A DNA stretch of 11,307 nt from Acidobacteriota bacterium. Its GTDB lineage: Bacteria > Acidobacteriota > Polarisedimenticolia > J045. This document shows positions 1 through 7,044 of this stretch, piece after piece (the stretch's first letter is position 1; each line of letters opens with the position of its first letter). A model generated the notes under the pieces. The model worked only from the letters and a program-made list of their open reading frames with translations, ran no database searches and had not been told where the DNA came from. The stretch lies in assembly GCA_027064265.1 (NCBI GenBank), contig JAMOQA010000343.1, positions 1-11,307 of the forward strand, read 5' to 3'. The translations under genes were made by a program, and so were the position numbers.

Positions 1-1
1 C

Positions 2-661
2 GCCGCTCACGGCTACCTCGCCCTGCTGCTCGGCATCTGGGCGGCCTCGGTCGGCGTCCCGATCCCCGAGGAGATCCCGCTCCTCTCGGCCGGGATCCTC
101 GCCGCCCTCGGCATCATCGAGGTGCCCGAGGCGATCGCCGTCGGGCTCTTCGCCTGCGTGACCGGCGACCTGCTGGTCTACGGCCTCGGGCGCCGCATCG
201 GTTCTCACCTGGACGAGCACCCGTACCTGCGGCGCATCATGCGCGGACGGTACCTGCTGCGCGCCCGGCACCTGTACGTGAGGCGCGGCCCCTGGACGCT
301 GCTGATCGCCCGGCTGCTCCCCGGCCTCAAGATGCCGTTCCTCTTCACGGCCGGCGCCCTCCGGATGCCGTTCCGCCGCTTCCTCCTCTACGACGTGCTC
401 TCGGTCTCGATCCTGGTACCGAGCCTGGTCCTGGTCGCCTACCATTCCTCGCTGTCGGTCGCGCAGCTGGACCGGCTGTTCATCGACGTCAGCCTGGTGG
501 CGGTCCCGGGCTTCCTGCTGCTCCTGGCCCTGCTGGTCGGCCTGTACGCCTGGCGGCGGAGGCGGTTCGTCGCCCGGCGGCACGCGCGGCTCACGGCCGA
601 GAGGATCGCGCGGGAAGAGGAAGAGCGGAGGAGACGGGAAGAAGAGCGCCGCTCCGCCTGA
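2..661 (+). CDS. DedA-family integral membrane protein (5' end outside the window)
   Basis: The frame is open from base 2 with no start, so the N-terminus lies before the window; 219 residues are visible. The visible part begins with a hydrophobic stretch followed by VGVPIPEEIPLLSAG, the acidic P-x-P-E-E signature of the DedA (SNARE-associated, PF09335) family, then a GDLLVYGLGRRIG segment and the family's RLLPGLKMPFLFTAGALRM block (visible residues about 104-122), whose arginine and G-x-x-x-P pattern is typical. A further hydrophobic helix lies near residues 165-185. DedA proteins sit in the inner membrane and are linked to polyprenyl-phosphate or phospholipid translocation and envelope homeostasis; the substrate cannot be read here. 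The C-terminal tail of about 35 residues is almost all Arg and Glu, probably a cytosolic helix. GH57 follows after 98 nt on the same strand, probably as a separate unit. Confidence 0.88.
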   Translation, partial: AAHGYLALLLGIWAASVGVPIPEEIPLLSAGILAALGIIEVPEAIAVGLFACVTGDLLVYGLGRRIGSHLDEHPYLRRIMRGRYLLRARHLYVRRGPWTLLIARLLPGLKMPFLFTAGALRMPFRRFLLYDVLSVSILVPSLVLVAYHSSLSVAQLDRLFIDVSLVAVPGFLLLLALLVGLYAWRRRRFVARRHARLTAERIAREEEERRRREEERRSA

Positions 662-711
662 CCCACCCCGTTCCTTTCGTCCTCGTTTCCCTGCCCCCGG
701 AACGATTCGCG

Positions 712-720
712 CCCTATGAT
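712..720 (+). promoter_or_regulatory. Candidate -10 box ahead of the GH57 gene
   Basis: CCCTATGAT in a GC-rich gap; the TATGAT hexamer (715-720) matches 5 of 6 bases of TATAAT and lies 39 nt before the GTG start. No convincing -35 hexamer sits 16-18 nt upstream. An 8-bp palindrome, CCTCGAGG (723-730), overlaps the expected transcription start. The same nine bases recur at 4957-4965. Confidence 0.35.
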
Positions 721-759
721 CTCCTCGAGGGGCGGCCGCCGCCGCCCGGAGGGCCTGCC

Positions 760-3129
760 GTGCGCTACCTGGTGGTCCATGCCCACCTCTACCAGCCCCC
801 GCGGGAAAACCCGTGGAGCGAAGTGATCGAGCGCCAGCCGAGCGCCACCCCCTTCCACGACTGGAACGAACGGGTCTCCGACGAGTGCTACGAGCGCCTC
901 GGGGCGGCCGGGGTCCGCGGCCCGCGGGGGCGGATCGTCACGCTGGTCAACCTGTTCTCGCGCATCTCGTTCAACCTCGGGCCGACCCTGGCGGCCTGGC
1001 TCGAGCGCCGACGCCCGGACGTCCTCGCCGACGCCCTGGCCGGCGACGCCGCCTCCCGGCGGAGGAGCGGAACCGGGGCGGCCCTGATGCAGGCGTTCGG
1101 GCACCCGATCCTGCCCCTCTGCGAGCCCCGGGAACGCCGGCTCCAGCTGGCCTGGGGGCGGGCCGACTTCCGGCGCCGGTTCGGCCGCGAGCCGGCCGGG
1201 ACCTGGCTGCCGGAATGCGCCGTCGACCTGGACACCCTGGAGACCTGCGCCGACCTGGGGCTCCGGTTCACGATCCTGGCCCCGGAGCAGGTCCGGAGGA
1301 TCCGGCCCCTTTCCGGCGGGGAGTGGCAGGACGTCTCGGGGGGGCGCGTCCCACCCCACCGGCCGTACCTGGTGCGCCTTCCCTCCGGGCGCGACTTCAC
1401 GGTGTTCGTCTTCGACGGTCCCCTCTCCCGGGGCGTCGCCTTCGGGGGGGCGCTCTCCTCGGGCGAACGGCTTCTCGGGGCGTTCCACGACGCCCTCTCG
1501 GGAATGCCCGGCGAGGATGGCGTCGTCCTGCTGGCCGCGGACGGGGAGACCTTCGGTCACCACCAGGCGGGCGCCGAGGAGCACCTGGCGGAGGCGCTGG
1601 TCCGGGCGCGCCTTTCCGGGATCGCCCGGGTGACCGACCTCGGCGAGGTCCTCGAGAACCTGCCCCCGACCCACGAGGCGGAGCTGGTCCTCCCGTCCTC
1701 CTGGTCCTGTCCCCACGGCGTCGGCCGCTGGGAACGCGCCTGCGGGTGCGGGGCGTTCTCCCACCCGGAAGGCTGGACCTGGGACTGGCGGGAACCCCTG
1801 CGCCATGCCGTCGCCCACCTGCGGGACCGGGTGTTCGCCCTGGTCGACCGGAAGGGGAACGAGCTGTTCCCCGACCCCTGGAACGCCCTCGAGGCCTGGG
1901 GCGACGAGCTGGTCCGTCCTCCCTCCCCCGCGAGGGTCGAGGCCTTCCTCGACCGCCACGCCCGGGAGAACCTCCCCCCGGAAGAACGGCGGCGGGCCCG
2001 GGCGATGCTGGAGCTGGTCCGGCAGGTGCTGTTCTCCGCCACGTCCTGCGGGTGGTTCTTCGACGACATCGCCGGGATCGAGGCGGTCCAGGTGCTCCGG
2101 CACGCCGCCCGGGCGGTGGAGCTCGCCCGGGACGTGTTCGGGCTCGACGCGGCACCGGACATCGTCCGCATCCTCGAGCAGGCGCCGGTCAACGATCCGG
2201 GCTACGCGGACGGCGCCGAGGTCTGGCGGCGCCAGGTCCTGCCGGCTCGCCGGACGCCGGACGAGGCGGTGGGCCTCCACGCCACCCGCCGTCTCGACGA
2301 GGCGATCGAGGCGGAGGGAGACCTGTCTCCTTCCTCGGCCCGTCACGGCGCATTCGCCACCGACGACATGGAGCCGGTCGCGGTCGACCGGGAAGAAGGG
2401 CTCGTCCGGGTGCGGGGCCGCGCCCTGGTCGCCCACCTGCGCACGGGGGAATCCAGGGAGCTGGCCTACGTGGCCACCTGGTCGGGCGTGGACCGTCCGC
2501 CCCGCCTGGAGATCGACGGACGGGAACTCGCCTGTCCGTGTCCCATCCTCCGGGAACGACTCCTGGGCCTCGCCGCCCTCCGCGCGGCGAGTCGCCTGCC
2601 GGCGCCGAACCGGGAACAGGTGCTCGCGGTCGCCTGGCTCGGCCGGGAAGCCCGGGCCCTCGGCGCCCCGCTTCCCTCGCCGTTCCCGGAAGCCCTGCGG
2701 GGGGGCGCTCGGGCCCTCGTGCGGGAGCTGCTCGACCGTCCACCGACCAGCGCCGATACCCGCCTCGTGCGGCTCCGGGATGCCCTGGAAGCGGCGGAGG
2801 CGGCCGGCCTCGGCCCCCGGGACCTGGAGGACCTGCGGCCGCTCCTCGACCGGGAACTCGCCTTCCTCGCCCGGTGGTTCCTCGCGGGCAGGAAACCCCT
2901 GGACGCCGATGCCTTCGCCGGCGTTCTCGCCCTCGCCTGCCGGCTGGTCGGTGACCGGGTGCTCGGCCGGGTCCGCCGCTGGCTGGTGGCCGGGCCCGAG
3001 GAGATCCCCCGCGAGCAGCTGGTGCGTCTCGCCGGGGCGGCCGGCCTCGCCCGGGACGCCCTGGCACCGGCGGACATCCCGGTCCGGGTGCCCGGGGAAG
3101 CGGACGACTTCGACGACTCGGTCGCCTGA
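760..3129 (+). CDS. Glycoside hydrolase family 57 protein with DUF3536-type region (alpha-amylase-like)
   Basis: A 789-residue protein starting at GTG, chosen because HAHLYQPPRENPW (residues 7-19), the usual N-terminal signature of this GH57 subgroup, follows at once and a CGGAGGG ribosome site lies at 747-753. The GH57 domain fills roughly residues 1-300. TWLPECAVD carries the expected catalytic nucleophile Glu152, and LLAADGETFGHHQ carries the expected acid/base Asp261. The block SSWSCPHGVGRWERACGC (313-330) and WTWDWREPLR (339-348) lead into a DUF3536-like half. GH57 enzymes cleave or rearrange alpha-1,4/1,6-glucans by a retaining mechanism; the exact activity of the DUF3536 subgroup is not settled. 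No signal peptide is visible, so it should act in the cytoplasm on glycogen or maltodextrin. The GalT homologue starts 15 nt after its stop, which implies co-transcription. Family assignment is firm; substrate is inferred. Confidence 0.92.
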   Translation: MRYLVVHAHLYQPPRENPWSEVIERQPSATPFHDWNERVSDECYERLGAAGVRGPRGRIVTLVNLFSRISFNLGPTLAAWLERRRPDVLADALAGDAASRRRSGTGAALMQAFGHPILPLCEPRERRLQLAWGRADFRRRFGREPAGTWLPECAVDLDTLETCADLGLRFTILAPEQVRRIRPLSGGEWQDVSGGRVPPHRPYLVRLPSGRDFTVFVFDGPLSRGVAFGGALSSGERLLGAFHDALSGMPGEDGVVLLAADGETFGHHQAGAEEHLAEALVRARLSGIARVTDLGEVLENLPPTHEAELVLPSSWSCPHGVGRWERACGCGAFSHPEGWTWDWREPLRHAVAHLRDRVFALVDRKGNELFPDPWNALEAWGDELVRPPSPARVEAFLDRHARENLPPEERRRARAMLELVRQVLFSATSCGWFFDDIAGIEAVQVLRHAARAVELARDVFGLDAAPDIVRILEQAPVNDPGYADGAEVWRRQVLPARRTPDEAVGLHATRRLDEAIEAEGDLSPSSARHGAFATDDMEPVAVDREEGLVRVRGRALVAHLRTGESRELAYVATWSGVDRPPRLEIDGRELACPCPILRERLLGLAALRAASRLPAPNREQVLAVAWLGREARALGAPLPSPFPEALRGGARALVRELLDRPPTSADTRLVRLRDALEAAEAAGLGPRDLEDLRPLLDRELAFLARWFLAGRKPLDADAFAGVLALACRLVGDRVLGRVRRWLVAGPEEIPREQLVRLAGAAGLARDALAPADIPVRVPGEADDFDDSVA

Positions 3130-3144
3130 CCGGGAGGAACCGCG

Positions 3145-4176
3145 ATGAGCGAACTGCGCCACGACCCGATCAATCGCCGGTGGGTGATCGTCGCCCTCGA
3201 GCGTGCCCGACGCCCGGAGGAGTTCGAGTTCGACCCGCCGATCCCCGGGGACGACGAGGTTCCCTGTCCCTTCTGCCCGGGGCAGGAGAGCCGGACTCCA
3301 CCGGAGCTGTACGCCGTCCGCGAAGGGGGCGAGCCGAACGGTCCCGGGTGGACCGTGCGCGTGATTCCGAACAAGCGGCCCGTGCTGGCGATCGAGGGGA
3401 ACCTCGACCGGCAGGGTGTCGGCATGTACGACCGGATGCGCGGGATCGGGGCCCACGAGCTGGTCATCGAGAGCCCGGTCCACGGCCAGCGTCCCGCGGC
3501 GATGCCGCTCCTGCAGTTCTCCGCAGCCCTCGCCGCCTCCCGGGCCCGCATCCGCGACCTGGTCCGCGACGCCCGTTTCCGCTATATCCTGCTCTACCGG
3601 AACTACGGCACCGCCGCGGGCGCGTCGATCCACCACCCCCACGAACAGATCGTCGCCACGCCGGTGACCCCGTTCCGCGTCTCCACCCAGCTCGACTCGG
3701 CCCGCGCCCACTTCCACGTCAAGGAGCGGTGCATCTTCTGCGACATGATCGCCCAGGAGCTCGACGACGGGAGCCGGATCGTCCACCTCGACGACCGGTT
3801 CGTCTCGTTCTGCCCCTTCGCTTCCCGCTTCCCCTACGAGATCCACGTCTATCCCCGGCAGCACTCGCACCAGTTCGTCGACCTGCCGGACCGGGACGTG
3901 GAACACCTGGCCGCCCACCTGCTCGAGGTGTTCCGGCGGCTCGACACGGTCCTCGGCGACCCGCCGTTCAACTGGATGCTGATCAATGCGCCGAACACGA
4001 ACGCGGGCGTCCCCCGGGCCGGGTACTGGGCGACCCTTCCCTGGGACTTTCACTGGCACATCGAGATCCTGCCGCGCCTGACACCGCTCGCCGGGTTCGA
4101 GTGGGGCACCGGCTTCTACATCAACCCGGCGCCGCCGGAGGATGCCGCCGCGTTCCTCCGTGACGCCGCCATCTAG
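3145..4176 (+). CDS. galT: Galactose-1-phosphate uridylyltransferase (GalT) homologue
   Basis: A 343-residue protein of the HIT-superfamily GalT group, which exchanges the nucleotidyl group between UDP-glucose and a hexose 1-phosphate through a uridylyl-histidine intermediate. Key residues are present: CPFC (Cys41, Cys44), His104 and His164 as the expected structural zinc ligands; the active-site H-P-H-E-Q at 164-168 with His166 as nucleophile and Gln168; and FHWHIEILPR with His303 and His305. An additional C-I-F-C pair occurs at 196-199. ATG follows a GGGAGGAA ribosome site at 3132-3139. Length is normal for the family. No galK, galE or galM lies nearby; the partner gene is the GH57 glucanase, so a role in alpha-glucan or sugar-nucleotide turnover (for example NDP-glucose phosphorylase-type chemistry, as in the plant GalT-like enzyme) is possible alongside the Leloir reaction. 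A strong terminator follows. Confidence 0.88.
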   Translation: MSELRHDPINRRWVIVALERARRPEEFEFDPPIPGDDEVPCPFCPGQESRTPPELYAVREGGEPNGPGWTVRVIPNKRPVLAIEGNLDRQGVGMYDRMRGIGAHELVIESPVHGQRPAAMPLLQFSAALAASRARIRDLVRDARFRYILLYRNYGTAAGASIHHPHEQIVATPVTPFRVSTQLDSARAHFHVKERCIFCDMIAQELDDGSRIVHLDDRFVSFCPFASRFPYEIHVYPRQHSHQFVDLPDRDVEHLAAHLLEVFRRLDTVLGDPPFNWMLINAPNTNAGVPRAGYWATLPWDFHWHIEILPRLTPLAGFEWGTGFYINPAPPEDAAAFLRDAAI

Positions 4177-4210
4177 CCCCACGCCTGGTCCGGGCGAGGA
4201 ACCCGGCGAC

Positions 4211-4242
4211 GAAAAGCGGGCGCCCGGAGGCGCCCGCTTTTC
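4211..4242. terminator. Bidirectional intrinsic terminator between convergent genes
   Basis: A perfect 14-bp inverted repeat, GAAAAGCGGGCGCC (4211-4224) and GGCGCCCGCTTTTC (4229-4242), encloses the four-base loop CGGA. Each strand reads A-tract, GC stem, T-tract, so it can terminate the plus-strand GH57-galT unit and the minus-strand beta-barrel gene alike. It lies 34 nt after the galT stop and 19 nt beyond the stop of the convergent gene. Confidence 0.93.
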
Positions 4243-4261
4243 GCGCGACCCGCGGCGAGAC

Positions 4262-4846
4262 CTACCAGGTCCAGCCGAGGCCGATCGTCGCCTCCACCGT
4301 GTCCAGGGAGTCGTCGTACGTGTCGACCAGCTTGTCGATGTACCGGTAGCGGGTGTCGAACCGGACGGTCATCTTGTCGCCAACCGGCCACAGCAGGCCG
4401 ATGCCCAGGTGGTACGTGAGGCCGCTGTCGTCGCCCACCTTCTTCCCGGTCGCCAGGTAGACCAGGTCACGGTCCAGGCTTCCCTGGGCGTAGCCGAGGC
4501 CGAAGGGAACGTACAGGGACACGTTGTCCCAGTTCCACTGGTAGGTGGCCGAGAGGTCCAGGTAGGTGACGTCCATGTCGACGTCGCCACCGTGGAGATT
4601 CGTCACGGTGTTCGGGGAGTACCCGAGACGGGCCTGGAAGCCCCAGTTCTCGGTGAACATGTGGTTGTAGTAGATGCCGAAGCTGAGGTCGTCGTCGAGC
4701 TCGGGGCTGTTGGCCTTGTCCATCAGGGTGTCGCCCCAGAAGTACCCCCCGTAGATGCCGAACTCGTTCGCGTTGTCGGGGCCGGCCGCCAGCGTCGCCG
4801 GAACGGCCAGCGCCATCACCGCCAGGATCAGCAGGACCTTTCGCAT
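4262..4846 (-). CDS. Small outer-membrane beta-barrel protein
   Basis: A 194-residue secreted protein. The start was set at 4846 because the peptide MRKVLLILAVMALAVPATLA is a textbook signal sequence (basic n-region, hydrophobic core, cleavage near residue 20) and an ideal AAGGAGG ribosome site lies at 4854-4860; the frame stays open upstream to 4972 but that extension is charged and unlikely. The mature part alternates polar and aromatic/hydrophobic residues in strand-sized runs (FGIYGGYFWG, WGFQARLGYS, TYLDLSATYQW, MTVRFDTRYRYI) and ends in WTW, the terminal aromatic that BAM-inserted barrels carry. Size and strand count suggest an eight-stranded barrel of the OmpA/OmpW-like or generic beta-barrel (PF13505-like) kind. 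It stands alone, convergent to galT and divergent from purD. Its specific function is not recognisable. Confidence 0.88.
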   Translation of the reverse strand: MRKVLLILAVMALAVPATLAAGPDNANEFGIYGGYFWGDTLMDKANSPELDDDLSFGIYYNHMFTENWGFQARLGYSPNTVTNLHGGDVDMDVTYLDLSATYQWNWDNVSLYVPFGLGYAQGSLDRDLVYLATGKKVGDDSGLTYHLGIGLLWPVGDKMTVRFDTRYRYIDKLVDTYDDSLDTVEATIGLGWTW

Positions 4847-4853
4847 CTCGTTT

Positions 4854-4860
4854 CCTCCTT
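4854..4860 (-). promoter_or_regulatory. Ribosome binding site of the beta-barrel gene
   Basis: On the minus strand this reads AAGGAGG, a full anti-Shine-Dalgarno match seven nucleotides before ATG at 4846. It decides the start against the upstream in-frame ATG at 4972. Confidence 0.9.
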
Positions 4861-4865
4861 CTCTC

Positions 4866-4877
4866 GTCCCGCGGGAC
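4866..4877. repeat. 12-bp perfect palindrome in the beta-barrel gene leader
   Basis: GTCCCGCGGGAC is self-complementary and lies five nucleotides upstream of the ribosome site of the minus-strand gene. It could be a dimeric repressor site or fold as a tight hairpin in the leader; in DNA of this GC content a chance palindrome is also possible. Confidence 0.45.
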
Positions 4878-5116
4878 CCGGCCGACGGTCGCACCCGCGG
4901 CGCGCCCGGCCTCCCGCGAAGGTCCATCAGGGACCGAACCACCCGGCCCCGGGACTCCCTATGATGCACCATTCCGGAGCGGGGTGACAGATCAGGTCAA
5001 CTCGAACGCTTACAATCCGTTTCCAGCGGCAGCGAACGATTCCATGATCTCTCCACCCGCCCAAGACCATCTCTTTTCTTTCCACGCACTTGCGCCCGCC
5101 ATCCGCCCGCGCTCCG

Positions 5117-5145
5117 TTGACACTCCCGGGGTCCCGGGGGAGAAT
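5117..5145 (+). promoter_or_regulatory. Candidate sigma-70-type promoter of purD-purE
   Basis: A perfect -35 hexamer TTGACA (5117-5122), a 17-nt spacer and a -10 hexamer GAGAAT (5140-5145, four of six consensus bases). The start would fall near 5152, giving a leader of about 50 nt. The spacer contains the mirrored block CCCGGGG/CCCGGGG (5125-5139). Confidence 0.55.
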
Positions 5146-5188
5146 CCCCCGTCGTTCACGTCCCGGCGAAGCCCCTCCGGGACCCCAC

Positions 5189-5194
5189 GAGGAG
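5189..5194 (+). promoter_or_regulatory. Ribosome binding site of purD
   Basis: GAGGAG lies eight nucleotides before ATG at 5203. It supports this start over in-frame upstream starts, which would lie in the promoter region and add about 70 residues unlike any PurD. Confidence 0.85.
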
Positions 5195-5202
5195 TGTCGC
5201 GG

Positions 5203-6495
5203 ATGAAGATCCTGATCATCGGGGGCGGCGGGCGGGAGCATGCCCTCGCGTGGAAGATCCGCCAGAGCCCCACGGTCGAGGAGCTGTTCTGCAGCCCGGG
5301 CAACGCGGGGATCGCCGAGATCGCCGACTGCCCGCCCCTCGCCTCGTCGGACCCGGACGCCGTCGCCGACTTCGTCGCCCGGCAGGGAATCGACCTGACG
5401 ATCGTCGGTCCCGAGCTGCCGCTGGTGCAGGGCCTCGCCGACCGGATCATCGCCAGGGGCCGGGCCGTCTTCGGTCCGACCGCCGGGGCTGCCCGGCTCG
5501 AAGGCAGCAAGGCGTTCGCCAAGGAGTTCATGACCCGGCACGGGATCCCCACGGCCCGCTACGAGATCTTCGACGACCACGCCGCCGCCGGGAAGTACCT
5601 CGCCCGTGCCGAGTATCCCCTCGTGATCAAGGCGGACGGACTGGCGGCCGGCAAGGGGGTCTTCATCGTCCAGGACGAACAGGAGGCCCGGGACGCGATC
5701 CACCGGCTGATGGTGCAGAAGGTCTTCTCCGGGGCCGGGCGTACCGTCGTCATCGAGGAGCTCCTGCGCGGGCGGGAGGCGTCCTTCTTCGCGATCACCG
5801 ACGGCAAGCGGGTGATCCCCCTGGTGACGTCCCAGGACTACAAGCGGGTCTTCGACGGGGATCGCGGCCCGAACACCGGCGGGATGGGCACCTATTCGCC
5901 GGCCCTCCATCTCGACGCCGCAACGGTCAAGTTCGTCCTCGAGAGGATCGTCGCACCGACGATCCACGGGATCGCGGAAGAGGGGCACGAGTACCGGGGG
6001 GTCCTCTACGTCGGGCTGATGCTGACCGAGGAGGGCCCGAAGGTGCTGGAGTACAACGTTCGCTTCGGCGACCCGGAGACCCAGGTCATCCTCCCGAGGA
6101 TGGCCTCGGACCTGGTCCCGATCCTCCGCGCCGCGGCCCTCGGCGACCTCTCGGGCGTCCGCGTGGAGTGGCGCCGGGAGCGGGCGGTGTGCGTGATCCT
6201 CGCCTCCCAGGGTTACCCGGGGAACTACCAGAAGGGGAAGAAGATCACCGGGCTCGAGAAGTTCGTCGGCCGGAACGACCTGATCTTCTTCCACGCGGGC
6301 ACCCGCAGTGGCCCGGGGGGTGACCTCCGCACCGCCGGCGGACGGGTGCTCGGTGTCACGGCGCTCGGCAAGACGATCGCCGAGGCGCGGCAGAAGGCGT
6401 ACGAGACCGTCGCCGGGATCCACTTCCCGGGGATGCACTACCGCCGGGACATCGCGGCCGACGCGATCGAGCCGGCGCGGGGGGACAACGGATGA
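5203..6495 (+). CDS. purD: Phosphoribosylamine-glycine ligase (GAR synthetase)
   Basis: A 430-residue PurD of normal length. It joins 5-phosphoribosylamine and glycine with ATP to give glycinamide ribonucleotide, step two of de novo purine synthesis, in the cytoplasm. The N-terminal domain opens with KILIIGGGGREHALAWK (2-18) and contains CSPGNAG (30-36) and VGPELPLVQGLAD (68-80). The ATP-grasp domain shows EGSKAFAK (100-107), PLVIKADGLAAGKGV (139-153), SQDYKRVFDGDRGPNTGGMG (210-229) and EYNVRFGDPETQ (283-294), where Glu283 and Asn285 are the expected metal ligands. The C-terminal domain ends with the family's MHYRRDIAADAI (411-422). ATG at 5203 fits the family start and ribosome site. Its stop overlaps the purE start (ATGA, 6492-6495), so the two are translationally coupled. 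Confidence 0.97.
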   Translation: MKILIIGGGGREHALAWKIRQSPTVEELFCSPGNAGIAEIADCPPLASSDPDAVADFVARQGIDLTIVGPELPLVQGLADRIIARGRAVFGPTAGAARLEGSKAFAKEFMTRHGIPTARYEIFDDHAAAGKYLARAEYPLVIKADGLAAGKGVFIVQDEQEARDAIHRLMVQKVFSGAGRTVVIEELLRGREASFFAITDGKRVIPLVTSQDYKRVFDGDRGPNTGGMGTYSPALHLDAATVKFVLERIVAPTIHGIAEEGHEYRGVLYVGLMLTEEGPKVLEYNVRFGDPETQVILPRMASDLVPILRAAALGDLSGVRVEWRRERAVCVILASQGYPGNYQKGKKITGLEKFVGRNDLIFFHAGTRSGPGGDLRTAGGRVLGVTALGKTIAEARQKAYETVAGIHFPGMHYRRDIAADAIEPARGDNG

Positions 6496-7013
6496 GTGCC
6501 AGCGAGAAGCCGAAGGTTGCCGTCCTGATGGGATCGATCTCCGACCTCGACGCGATGAAGGAGGCGGTGAAGGTCCTCGAGCAGTTCGGGGTGCCGTACC
6601 GGGTCGACGTCACGTCGGCCCACCGCACGCCGGAGCGCACCGTCCAGGTCGTGCGCGAGGCGGAGAAGGACGGCGTCCAGGTGTTCATCGTCGGCGCCGG
6701 GATGGCGGCCCACCTCGCGGGGGCGGTCGCGGCGCAGACGACCCGGCCCGTACTGGGCGTCCCGATGGAAGGGAAGCTGGCGGGCGGTCTCGACGCGCTC
6801 CTCAGCACCGTCCAGATGCCGCGCGGAATCCCGGTCGGCACCCTGGCGATCGGACGTTCCGGGGCGGTCAACGCGGCGCTCCTCGCCTGCGAGATCCTCG
6901 CGCTCACCGACGAGGACCTCGCCTGGAAGCTGACCCAGCACCGGGAGGAGATGGCCCGCGCCGTCGAGGAGGCTTCCGAACGGCTGCGGCAGGAGACGGG
7001 CGGACAGCACTGA
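6492..7013 (+). CDS. purE: 5-(carboxyamino)imidazole ribonucleotide mutase, class I PurE
   Basis: A 173-residue PurE. The class I enzyme moves the carboxylate of N5-carboxyaminoimidazole ribonucleotide to carbon 4, producing CAIR. LMGSISDLDAM (12-22), the catalytic TSAHRTPE with His44 (41-48), VGAGMAAHLAGAVAAQTTRP (67-86), LGVPMEGKLAGGLDALLSTV (88-107) and QMPRGIPVGTLAIGRSGAVN (108-127) follow the class I pattern rather than the class II (AIR carboxylase) SAHKTP/AGRSNALSG pattern. The usual GAGGAAHLPG reads GAGMAAHLAG here. Start and purD stop share ATGA. Class I enzymes normally need PurK to supply substrate; no purK lies in the window. A charged tail of about 30 residues (141-173) extends past the core. 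Octamerisation is a family property, not visible here. Confidence 0.95.
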   Translation: MSASEKPKVAVLMGSISDLDAMKEAVKVLEQFGVPYRVDVTSAHRTPERTVQVVREAEKDGVQVFIVGAGMAAHLAGAVAAQTTRPVLGVPMEGKLAGGLDALLSTVQMPRGIPVGTLAIGRSGAVNAALLACEILALTDEDLAWKLTQHREEMARAVEEASERLRQETGGQH

Positions 7014-7041
7014 ACCGCGCCCCCGCCCGGCGGGCGCGGTT
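7013..7041 (+). terminator. Hairpin just after purE, possible terminator or attenuator
   Basis: A 10-bp perfect inverted repeat, AACCGCGCCC (7013-7022) and GGGCGCGGTT (7032-7041), overlaps the last base of the purE stop. An alternative inner pairing CGCCC/GGGCG (7024-7036) exists. There is no proper T-tract after it, so termination would be weak or factor-assisted. Confidence 0.5.
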
Positions 7042-7044
7042 CCG

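Larger units (their letters stand above)
4847..5202. other. Divergent intergenic region between the beta-barrel gene and purD
   Basis: This 356-nt gap holds no convincing gene. From the beta-barrel side it contains the ribosome site, the 12-bp palindrome, a small GGTCC/GGACC dyad (4921-4935), a TATGAT box on the plus strand (4960-4965) without a good -35, and a TGAC-N7-GTCA dyad (4985-4999). Bases about 4985-5110 are clearly AT-richer than the surrounding coding DNA. The TTGACA-type promoter for purD follows at 5117-5145 and its ribosome site at 5189-5194. I could not find a convincing promoter for the minus-strand gene. No purine riboswitch fold or PurR-type site was recognised. Confidence 0.7.

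Noticed and set aside
439..4182. A 1247-codon open frame on the minus strand across GH57 and galT
   Set aside because: It lies antisense to two certain genes with clear catalytic motifs. In DNA this rich in GC, codons ending in G or C leave a reverse frame nearly free of stops. Its translation is Pro/Gly/Arg/Glu-rich and shows no family.
4847..4972. 42-residue N-terminal extension of the beta-barrel protein
   Set aside because: It is charged and would bury a perfect signal peptide, and it lacks a ribosome site, while ATG at 4846 has an ideal one.
5021..5030. Sigma-54-like TGGAAAC...TTGT on the minus strand near here, for the beta-barrel gene
   Set aside because: The GG-to-GC spacing is off by one and the -12 element lacks GC, so it fails the sigma-54 rule.
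4984..5202. 73-residue N-terminal extension of purD
   Set aside because: It would run through the promoter candidate; MKILIIGGGGREHA is the normal PurD start and has a ribosome site directly before it.
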